A stretch of DNA of 10,857 nt from JAEXNA01 sp037968995. GTDB lineage: Bacteria > Vulcanimicrobiota > Xenobia > Xenobiales > JADMJV01. The stretch covers positions 1-10,857 of the forward strand of contig JBBKWP010000279.1 of the NCBI GenBank assembly GCA_037968995.1. The letters are read 5' to 3'. Positions 1-6,700 of the stretch are shown here, piece by piece (positions within the stretch are counted from its first letter, which is position 1; the number at the start of each line of letters is the position of its first letter). Made by a program: the position numbers and the translations under genes. The notes below the pieces were generated by a model. It saw only the letters and a list, made by a program, of their open reading frames with translations. It was not told where the DNA came from and did not search any database.

Positions 1-998
1 GCGAGTTCTACCGAGACAGGCTCCCCCAGAAGCCCGTCGCGCACCGGATAGAGCCAATCTTTACGTCCGGCCTCCAGTGAGAGGAACAGGGCCGCTTCGC
101 TGAGCGGAAGGTCTTCTGAGCGACCGACTTTGAGTCGAACGGGTCCGTCATCCCGGAGTAGAGTCTGAAAATTTTGCGGGTCGGCTATCGAACCCAACTG
201 AATACTGAGTGGGAGAGGCTGACCGGAGCCATCTTTCGTCAGGTCCCAGGCCTTGCCTTTGCGGCTGCTGCGGTAGTGGTCCAACGGATACTCGGGGGGA
301 CGTAGTCGACCGCTGTTCCCGGAAGTGAGAAAGCGACATGCCAAGCTTGAGCCTTGGACCATTTGAGTAGCCCAGGGGGTTTCAGGGGCCACCGGAGCGA
401 TGGGTTTGACTCGTTGGCCTTCCAGATGGACGGGAACCGAAGAGTAAGCGAGACGATAGAGAAGTTCTGATTCCGTGGCTTTCTTTAGCCCCCCGCCACC
501 AGTGAAGCGGTTCCACCACCCCTCATCCATAGAGAAGGCCAGTTGACACTGCGTCCCCTCGGTGCGCAACTCGACAAGGGTAAGAACTCCGTCTTTTAAC
601 TTGAAGCTACCGGTGGGGCTGGTCCAGTGAAGCCGGTACTGAGGCGCTCCGAGGGCAGCGGAGAGTCCGAAAAAGAAGTGCTGTGTCGTCACGGACCCTA
701 GGTTGTCAAAGGCGGCTGAGGCGCCGTCGCTCAGGAGATCTTCGAAGGCCGAGGCGTCCGGGCTCGCGCGCCATTGAAAAGAAACCTTCCAGCAATCGTC
801 CTCATAGCGAATGAAGAGATCACTCTCGCTCACCCGGTGGATGGCCTGCAAGCATCGCAAGAAAGGATAGAGACGAAATTCTGAGCAGAACGTCGCGAGT
901 CGAATTCGGACTTGGGCCGGATCGAGGGTGAAGCTCGCGTCTTGAGCGACCCGCTGCCCTTGCGCCCTTTCCTCGGCCAGAAAATCTTCTAATCCCAT
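1..998 (-). CDS. Hypothetical protein, N-terminal part (runs off left edge)
   Basis: The minus strand reads without a stop from the ATG at 998-996 to the window edge: 332 codons, then two bases. An in-frame TAA lies upstream of this ATG, so it is the first possible ATG start; a TTG two codons earlier is the alternative. The ribosome site is poor: a purine-rich GGGAAAGCGAGG ends about 20 bases upstream. The protein starts MGLEDFLAEERAQ, has no signal peptide or membrane segment, and mixes charged and aromatic residues as soluble proteins do. Recognisable stretches are a Trp-rich segment (DEGWWNRF), a Gly run (FTGGGGLKK) and SSVPVHLEGQ. The block order loosely recalls uncharacterised Hsp90/GHKL-like bacterial proteins, but I see no ATPase motif, so I assign no function. 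It is transcribed away from the GNAT/PKS genes and shares its upstream region with the gene at 1268. Confidence 0.75.
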   Translation of the reverse strand, partial: MGLEDFLAEERAQGQRVAQDASFTLDPAQVRIRLATFCSEFRLYPFLRCLQAIHRVSESDLFIRYEDDCWKVSFQWRASPDASAFEDLLSDGASAAFDNLGSVTTQHFFFGLSAALGAPQYRLHWTSPTGSFKLKDGVLTLVELRTEGTQCQLAFSMDEGWWNRFTGGGGLKKATESELLYRLAYSSVPVHLEGQRVKPIAPVAPETPWATQMVQGSSLACRFLTSGNSGRLRPPEYPLDHYRSSRKGKAWDLTKDGSGQPLPLSIQLGSIADPQNFQTLLRDDGPVRLKVGRSEDLPLSEAALFLSLEAGRKDWLYPVRDGLLGEPVSVEL

Positions 999-1178
999 CG
1001 CCAACGATTTCGTCCCAACCTCGCTTTCCCCCCCGCCAGCTTAGGAAGTGGGCAGCGTTACTTACGCTCCGCCCCTCATTCATTTGGTCCGAAAATGTCG
1101 TCACTCCGTAGATGCCCAACGAGTTCCCTTGGAGCGATGCTCGTTTTAGCAAGGGCCGAATGACGGTGAAGAGGTGGA

Positions 1179-1207
1179 AGTGATCGCTATCACAGATTCG
1201 CTGTGAT
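1179..1207. promoter_or_regulatory. CRP-like operator with an added half-site
   Basis: Bases 1179-1194 read AGTGA-N6-TCACA, matching the CRP/FNR-family consensus TGTGA-N6-TCACA at 9 of 10 defined positions. A further TGTGA half-site follows at 1202-1206. The second and third half-sites also form a perfect 7-bp inverted repeat (ATCACAG at 1189-1195, CTGTGAT at 1201-1207). The array lies between two divergent genes, its first site centred about 81 bp before the ATG at 1268. A TAGAAT hexamer at 1239-1244 could be a -10 box and would put the operator near -64, close to a class I activator position, but no good -35 box is visible. Binding by a CRP-family protein is inferred from the motif alone. 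Confidence 0.5.
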
Positions 1208-1231
1208 GGGCGTCAGAGACGTTCCGTTCCG

Positions 1232-1261
1232 ATTCTCCTAGAATGACGATTCAAGGAGAAT
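1232..1261 (+). promoter_or_regulatory. Hairpin enclosing the Shine-Dalgarno of the gene at 1268
   Basis: ATTCTCCT (1232-1239) is an exact reverse complement of AGGAGAAT (1254-1261), giving an 8-bp stem with a 14-base loop. The right arm is the ribosome site itself: AAGGAG at 1253-1258, nine bases before the ATG at 1268. The left arm also pairs with AGAAT at 1240-1244 (5-bp stem, 3-base loop), so the two hairpins exclude each other and only the larger one hides the ribosome site. This could be translational control, or the repeats could be an operator in DNA. The hairpin can form in RNA only if transcription starts upstream of 1232, which conflicts with using TAGAAT at 1239 as the -10 box. 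Confidence 0.4.
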
Positions 1262-1267
1262 AGCTCA

Positions 1268-2398
1268 ATGAATATAGATACGAACCATCGAGGAGTAGGG
1301 GCTTCGCGACAGCTCGGGCGCCCCAAAGCATCGAGTTTGAAGCCGTCCCCTGCAAGGATGACGGGCCCAGGCAAAGATATCACAACAGTCGACCCATCTT
1401 CGAATCAACGAATCGCTCCCACAATATCGAAAGAACAGAGTCAACCCTTACCATCACCACCTACCGAGCATAAGGACAAGCCTAAGCCGACCTATTTTGG
1501 ACACCAAGCCACCCAGACTTCAACAGGGGTTCTCTTTCTGGAGCCCCTCGTGAGCAATCCCTATCAAGAGTCGATCGATGAGGGATGTTCCTACGTTAGC
1601 GCACAGCCTGTCGAGAGCACTCAGCCCCAAAGACACATCCACGCCTTCCAGGGAGAACTGAAAGAATCGGACATGCCGCAAGCGATTCGTGAAGCCTGGT
1701 CTCGTCGCTCGGATATCGGACTGGCCGAACTGTTCGGTAAACTCTTCGCAGGCTCGGGGGTCAACGTTTCCGAAGGGCGTCTGATTGGCGATACCGAAGA
1801 TCCAGCGCTGGAAACGTGGGAGTACAGACTGAAGCTGAAGTCCGAGACCTCGGGCCGGACGGTCGGGCAGATGAATCGATGTATCACCTTCTCGGAGGAC
1901 GAGGCTCCGGAAGTGAGCCACGACCTACTGAAGCTTCAACCTGAATTCCAGGATAAGAATCTCGCCAAAGAGCTACTGTCTCGTTCTGTGGAGGTCTACG
2001 ACCAGATCGGAATCGAGAAGGTCACTCTGACGGCGGGCCTGACCGTGGGAGGATACGCCTGGGCCAAGTACGGTTTTAAACCTGACTCACCAGAAGAGAC
2101 GTGGGAGCTTTGGGATCAAGTCCAAAGTAACTTGGAAGACCTGTCACTCTCCGCGCGGACCAGGAATCTCGTATCAGGACTTCTGCGCAGTGACGATCCC
2201 AAAACCGTTTGGACCCTGTCGGATTTGGGACAGCAGGTAGAGGACGAGTACGGCGAGGAAACGACACTAGGGAAAGCTCTTTTGATGGGTACAGCGTGGT
2301 GCGGGGAATTAGATTTAACGGATTCCGAGTCTCGCCAACGGTTTGACCAATACACCAACAGACATAGAACGACCGACTCAACGGGTCAAAGAAAGTAG
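1268..2398 (+). CDS. GNAT acetyltransferase-like protein with long disordered N-terminus
   Basis: A 376-residue protein whose ATG follows AAGGAG at a nine-base spacing. Residues 1-125 are rich in Pro, Ser, Thr and Gln with little hydrophobic content and are probably disordered; there is no signal peptide or membrane segment. Residues about 130-275 look like a GNAT (Gcn5-related N-acetyltransferase) fold. QPEFQDKNLAKELL at 224-237 sits where acetyl-CoA motif A is expected, reading QxxNxA against the usual (Q/R)xxGx(G/A). TVGGYAWAKYGF at 259-270 is a signature I associate with a GNAT subgroup seen in phage-like and multidomain proteins. The tail, with LLMGTAWCGELDL, also fits that subgroup. Chemistry would be acetyl transfer to an unknown substrate, and the Gly-to-Asn change leaves activity uncertain. 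It forms a two-gene unit with the gene at 2408. The N-terminus could be a secretion or adaptor region, but that is inference. Confidence 0.85.
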   Translation: MNIDTNHRGVGASRQLGRPKASSLKPSPARMTGPGKDITTVDPSSNQRIAPTISKEQSQPLPSPPTEHKDKPKPTYFGHQATQTSTGVLFLEPLVSNPYQESIDEGCSYVSAQPVESTQPQRHIHAFQGELKESDMPQAIREAWSRRSDIGLAELFGKLFAGSGVNVSEGRLIGDTEDPALETWEYRLKLKSETSGRTVGQMNRCITFSEDEAPEVSHDLLKLQPEFQDKNLAKELLSRSVEVYDQIGIEKVTLTAGLTVGGYAWAKYGFKPDSPEETWELWDQVQSNLEDLSLSARTRNLVSGLLRSDDPKTVWTLSDLGQQVEDEYGEETTLGKALLMGTAWCGELDLTDSESRQRFDQYTNRHRTTDSTGQRK

Positions 2399-2400
2399 GA
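2397..2400 (+). promoter_or_regulatory. Ribosome site (AGGA) overlapping the upstream stop codon
   Basis: AGGA overlaps the TAG stop (2396-2398) of the preceding gene and lies seven bases before the GTG at 2408. This supports the GTG as the true start and suggests the two genes are translationally linked on one message. Confidence 0.6.
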
Positions 2401-2407
2401 TACGACC

Positions 2408-2605
2408 GTGAAACATTCCCAGAACATTAAAGAGAACTTGGACGCTGTCCACGAGCAGATACTCGAGGACGGCGAGACCAGATTCCCCCGCGAATCCTAC
2501 CGACGCCTGATGGAAAACGGGGCGAGCCACGAAGAAGCTCTGGAACTGTTGGGATACGATCCCAAGAAGCAACTCATGGACTTGGATCCCAACCCGTTAC
2601 TGTAA
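2408..2605 (+). CDS. Small acidic helical protein of unknown function
   Basis: A 65-residue protein starting at GTG, with an AGGA ribosome site inside the stop region of the preceding gene and a nine-base gap. It is acidic and probably all-helical. The core RRLMENGASHEEALELLG resembles the small bacterial helix-turn-helix-like unit 'RL...G.s.eEAielI' found in DUF1841-like and other uncharacterised proteins; this is an impression from memory, not a firm family call. There is no membrane segment, cysteine pair or DNA-binding motif. Its tight linkage to the GNAT protein suggests a partner role (binding, chaperone or immunity), but nothing in the sequence proves it. Typical GNAT toxin pairs place a ribbon-helix-helix antitoxin upstream, which does not match this order. 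A strong palindrome 57 bases downstream probably ends the operon. Confidence 0.7.
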   Translation: MKHSQNIKENLDAVHEQILEDGETRFPRESYRRLMENGASHEEALELLGYDPKKQLMDLDPNPLL

Positions 2606-2661
2606 AAATTGAGCGTGTCCGTCGGCTTAGTATGGCGGGGGCGCTCTCTTTTCTCGTCGAA

Positions 2662-2697
2662 ATTTCTGAAGTCGCCTCCGGAGGCGACTTCAGAAAT
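2662..2697. terminator. 36-bp perfect palindrome, likely transcription terminator
   Basis: Two 18-base arms, 2662-2679 and 2680-2697, are exact reverse complements with no spacer, centred on TCC/GGA. The GC-rich core (GTCGCCTCC/GGAGGCGAC) is flanked by A/T-rich ends (ATTTCTGAA/TTCAGAAAT), the general build of an intrinsic terminator. The tract after the right arm is only CTTGCG, so the U-run is weak on both strands. It stands 57 bases after the stop of the small acidic gene and 73 bases before the ATG of the tandem GNAT gene, as expected for a boundary between transcription units. A protein-binding palindrome is the alternative. Confidence 0.65.
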
Positions 2698-2711
2698 CTT
2701 GCGCCCCGGTC

Positions 2712-2748
2712 GTGGGTCGTGTGAGACTCTCCACGAGGAGTCCCCCAC
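2712..2748 (+). repeat. Imperfect nested inverted repeat in the leader of the gene at 2771
   Basis: GTGGG (2712-2716) pairs with CCCAC (2744-2748), and inside it GACTC (2725-2729) pairs with GAGTC (2738-2742). Together they could fold into an interrupted hairpin 22 bases before the ATG. The arms are short and could be chance; no known riboswitch pattern is recognised. Confidence 0.25.
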
Positions 2749-2770
2749 TTCCGAGAGAACTTTCGACTCC

Positions 2771-3682
2771 ATGCCACGTTTAGCTAACTCCACCGACTTA
2801 GAGAGTATCCTCCAGTTGGCGGAGGATAAAGACTATGCGGATTGGCCATCGCGGGGGCCCCAGGATCCGAGCCCGGCGTTCTTGCTGAGTCTCCGAGATT
2901 CTGCAGCCTTGGCCTCGGAGTATGATCTGATCATAACGGAAGACGAGCGAGACGTCACGGGTTTTCTGGTTCTGAGGAAACAGCTCACACGGAGCATCAC
3001 CAGTGACCGCGAGTCTGTCATTCAAGACTGGTTTGCTCCCCAGGTGGTGGAACAGAATAAACTTCTCGAGTTCGCGGTCGAGACAGCGCGAAGCTACGAC
3101 TCTGGATTTCTCACCACTGAGATTTCGCCGAGCGACAGCCGCGACCAGGAGTTGCTGGAAGCTTCAGGATTCCGCCTAGAAAGTCACAAGATCTCGGTGG
3201 CCACGGCGGAATGCCGAATGCCAGAGGGGAGCCCATACTTGGTGCGTCCGGTGGAGCCTGACGACGCCTTTTTGATCGCGATCCTTAATTCGACCATGCT
3301 CCACCACACCTTGTGTGCCGGTCGTGACTATGACCTCGGCGAACTCACCTTGCGTTCTATAGGTATCCTGATGGAACAGGTCAGTGGGCAGGGTCCTCAA
3401 AACGCGGGATTGGCTTTGACTTTAGACGGGGAGATGGTTGGGCACCTACTCATCGACTTCAATGACCAAATGGGCTACATCGCAGACCTTGCCCTAGCTC
3501 AGGACCACTGGGGCGGCACCGCGGTGCGTCACCTCATGCGGGCCGGTTCGAGGCTACTCTTCCAGAAGAATATTCCCCTCTTTGTGGGCGATGTCAGCGC
3601 TACCAATCGACGCGCGCTGGTCGTAGCCCAGAGGGCACTAGGATTTTCTGTGGAGCGCCGACGCTACGGTCTCACGCTGTAA
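2771..3682 (+). CDS. Tandem GNAT-domain protein
   Basis: A 303-residue protein built as two GNAT-like halves. The N-terminal half (about 1-150) contains the strand-like DLIITEDERDVTGFLVLR and ends in LLEASGFRLESHKI, a typical GNAT C-terminal strand. The C-terminal half (about 155-303) opens with LVRPVEPDDAFLI and carries IADLALAQDHWGGTAVRHLM at 237-256, then NRRALVVAQRALGFSVERR. Motif A in this half is altered: WGGTAV stands where RGxGxG is usual, so acetyl-CoA binding may be weak. The frame is open back to a TTG at 2609, but that start would translate through the palindrome at 2662-2697. I chose the ATG at 2771 for that reason, although its ribosome site is weak (GAGAGA at 2753-2758, 12-base spacing). 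It lies 79 bp upstream of the PKS on the same strand and could tailor the product, confer resistance, or be unrelated; the substrate cannot be read from sequence. Confidence 0.85.
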   Translation: MPRLANSTDLESILQLAEDKDYADWPSRGPQDPSPAFLLSLRDSAALASEYDLIITEDERDVTGFLVLRKQLTRSITSDRESVIQDWFAPQVVEQNKLLEFAVETARSYDSGFLTTEISPSDSRDQELLEASGFRLESHKISVATAECRMPEGSPYLVRPVEPDDAFLIAILNSTMLHHTLCAGRDYDLGELTLRSIGILMEQVSGQGPQNAGLALTLDGEMVGHLLIDFNDQMGYIADLALAQDHWGGTAVRHLMRAGSRLLFQKNIPLFVGDVSATNRRALVVAQRALGFSVERRRYGLTL

Positions 3683-3686
3683 GCTA

Positions 3687-3700
3687 GTCTCGAGCGAGAC
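3687..3700. repeat. Small hairpin between the tandem GNAT and the PKS
   Basis: GTCTCG (3687-3692) is the reverse complement of CGAGAC (3695-3700), beginning four bases after the TAA of the tandem GNAT gene. No U-run follows, so it is at best a weak terminator. I see no convincing -35/-10 pair in the rest of the 79-bp gap, so co-transcription of the two genes remains open. Confidence 0.25.
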
Positions 3701-3761
3701 CTCAGTAACGAGCTGTTCAGGGGACATAGGATATGCTCTTCCCTGACCGAAGGTTCGCGGC

Positions 3762-6700
3762 ATGAAACCCACCGTTCCCATTGCTGTTACTGGTATCGGC
3801 TGTCGCTTTCCGGGCGACGCTAACGACGTTCAATCGTTTTGGACGCTGCTCATGAACGGCGTCGACGCCGTGTCGGACGTCCCGCCGGAGCGTTGGCTCA
3901 ACGCCCGCTTCCACCACCCCGATAAAGGGAGGGACTACCGCACACCTCAAAGCCAGGGCGGCTTCTTGGGAGAAATCGACGGTTTCGACCCGGCCTTTTT
4001 CGGTATCTCGCCGCGTGAGGCCTCGACACTCGACCCGCAACAGCGCCTGCTCCTGGAAGTGGCGTGGGAGGCCCTAGAAGACGCTGGATACCCTTTGGAA
4101 AAAGTGGCAGGAACCCGAACAGGTGTTTTCACCGGCGCCTCCTCACACGACTACTATGACATTCAAGACCTCGATTCACTCACCACTCACAGTGTGACCG
4201 GGTGGGCCATGTGCATGACCTCCAATCGGCTTTCCTACGTCTTTGATCTGCATGGCCCCAGCGTGACTCTGGACACCGCATGCTCTTCATCGCTTGTGGC
4301 CCTCCACGCGGGTGTCACCAGCGTGCAGAGTGGCGAGTGCGATACAGCCCTGGTTTGCGCTGTCAACGCGTTACTGCATCCCATCCACCACGTGGCTTTC
4401 AGCCGACTCTCTATGCTCAGTCCCACCAGTCGTTGTCACGCTTTCGACAGCTCCGGCGACGGCTATGTGCGCAGTGAAGGGGCCGGTGTGGTGGTGCTCA
4501 AGCCACTGGAGAAGGCTCTTGCTGACGGCGACCACATTTACGCCACTATCCTGCGCACCGTGGTCAATTCCGACGGACGCAACGAAGGGCTAACCTACCC
4601 CAGTGTGGAGGGACAGAGCCGCCTGCTGCGTGAAGCCTATCGTGGGCTTCCCATCGAACGGGTGCGCTATATTGAAGCTCACGGGACTGGGACGGCGGTC
4701 GGAGACCCCGTGGAGACCACCGCCATCGGAACGGTACTCGGGAGTCCAGAGCGTCCGATCTTGGTAGGTTCGGTCAAGACGAACATCGGTCACCTGGAAG
4801 CCGGCTCAGGCATGGCCGGGCTGATTAAAACGTGTTTGGTGGCCTCCAAGCGGCAAGTTCCGGCCAATTTGCATTTCCACGACCCCAATCCCAATATTCC
4901 CTTCGACGACTTTGGACTCACGATCCCCACGGCGGTCAGCAACTTGCCGGAGGGCGACTTCTTGTTGGGAGTCAACAGTTTCGGGTTCGGAGGAACCAAC
5001 TCTCACGTGGTGCTCAGCCCGCCCCCGGCAGAAGCTGAGGAAAGTCCTGTAGTGGCGAGCGACGAGCCTCAACTGCTTTGCCTCTCGGCGCGCAGCGAAG
5101 GCGCTCTCCAGGCTTTAGTGGAGCGCTATCAGTCGCTCGAGTCGGCGGATCTGCGCCAAGTGGCTTATTCTAGCCTGATGCGCCGCACCCACCACCCGTT
5201 TCGTACCGCGGTGGTGGCGGAGGCGTTGTCAGATCTGAGCCAGGCTGCAACCACCAACGGAGCCGTGCGCCAGACTCCCAAAGTCTGTTTCGTCTATAGC
5301 GGTCAGGGATCGCAATGGCAGGCGATGGGCCGAACTCTGCTAACCAATCCCGCCTTCAGCGCCCTGGTTGACGAGTGCGAACCTCATTACCAGAAAGTCT
5401 TGGGATGGTCCCTGCGCGAGGCCTTTATGAGCGACTCGACCTCGGTCGACCAGACCGCGGTGGTGCAGCCTATGATCTTCGCCTTGCAAGCGGGTCTGAC
5501 TCGGATGCTGTCGGCCTGGGGCGTCGAACCCGCCATGGTGATCGGGCACAGCGTGGGCGAGGTGGCCTCAGCCTGGGCTTCAGGCGCCATTGATCTTGCT
5601 GACGCTATCCATCTGATCTGTCATCGCGGTCGCTTGATGGACCAAGAATCCAGCAAAGGTCGTATGCTTTCGGTGTCCGCATCCGCAGACGAGATCTCGC
5701 ACTATCTGAGGGACGGAGTCTGCGTGGGAGCCATCAATTCTCCGGGAACGGTGGTTCTGTCCGGTGGAAACGAGGCCATGGACGAGGTACACCAGCGCCT
5801 GCGCGAGGCCGGCTTCGACTGCACCGAGGTGAAGGTCGAATACGCTTTCCACAGCGCTCAACTCGATGTTGTCAAGGACGAATTGATGACCTGTCTCGAG
5901 AACCTCACCCCCCGCCAGCCTCACTGCACTTTAATATCCACAGTGACCGCGGCGCCCTTGCAGGTCGCAGACGCCGCCTACTGGTGGCAGAACGTCCGTT
6001 CCACGGTGCGCTTCTCCGAGTCCGTGAACCGCGCTGTCGCCGACGGCGCCACAGTTTTTCTGGAGATCGGAGGCCACCCCGTCTTGGGGCCGTCGATCAG
6101 CGAAAGTGGGGGCCAGGCGCTGGCCACTTTGCGCCGTCACAAGAACGACCGTGAGGCGTTCCTGAAAGCCTTAGGGGACCTCTACAGTCTGGGTCAGGAT
6201 CTGCAGTGGGGCGAAGGATCACAACCCGGATGGGTGTCGCTGCCTCTCTATCCTTGGCAGCGCGAGCGCTACTGGCGGGAGTCCCGCCGCGTGAATAGAC
6301 TGCGGGTCGAACCGACCCAATACGCCATGCTGGGCCACCAGGTGGAACCCAATATTTTCAGTCAACTTCTCACGCCCGAGGATCCCCCCTGGTTGAAGGA
6401 TCACCAGTTCCATAAGCAGACCATCGTGTCGGCCAGTACCTTTATGGAGATGGGCTTCGAAGCCGCCCACGCCCGTCACGGCAGTTTGCCCTTGGCCTTG
6501 GACAACGTCCACATCGACGCCGCTTGTTTCGTGAACAGCCAGACGCTGTTGCAAACCATTGTCAACGACGACGGAACCTTGGCTATCTATGCCGAGGCAA
6601 CGGACGGCAGTGAAAAACGCAACCTGATGTTTCGAGCGCACGTCTGTAGCGATCCCGGCGCGATTCCGGCCAATTTTGATTGGGAAGCCATCGAGGGCGG

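Noticed and set aside
820..1152. A 110-codon minus-strand frame overlapping the start of the divergent gene
   Set aside because: It is an alternate frame of the same strand as the 998-1 frame. Its translation is Arg/Gly/Ser-rich with no domain, whereas the 998-1 frame stays open to the edge with natural composition.
2632..2724. A 30-codon frame starting at ATG 2632
   Set aside because: It runs across the palindrome, has no good ribosome site and encodes nothing recognisable.
2609..2770. N-terminal extension of the tandem GNAT gene from a TTG at 2609
   Set aside because: It would translate straight through the 36-bp palindrome, has no ribosome site, and its residues do not look like part of a GNAT fold. 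The ATG at 2771 is preferred.
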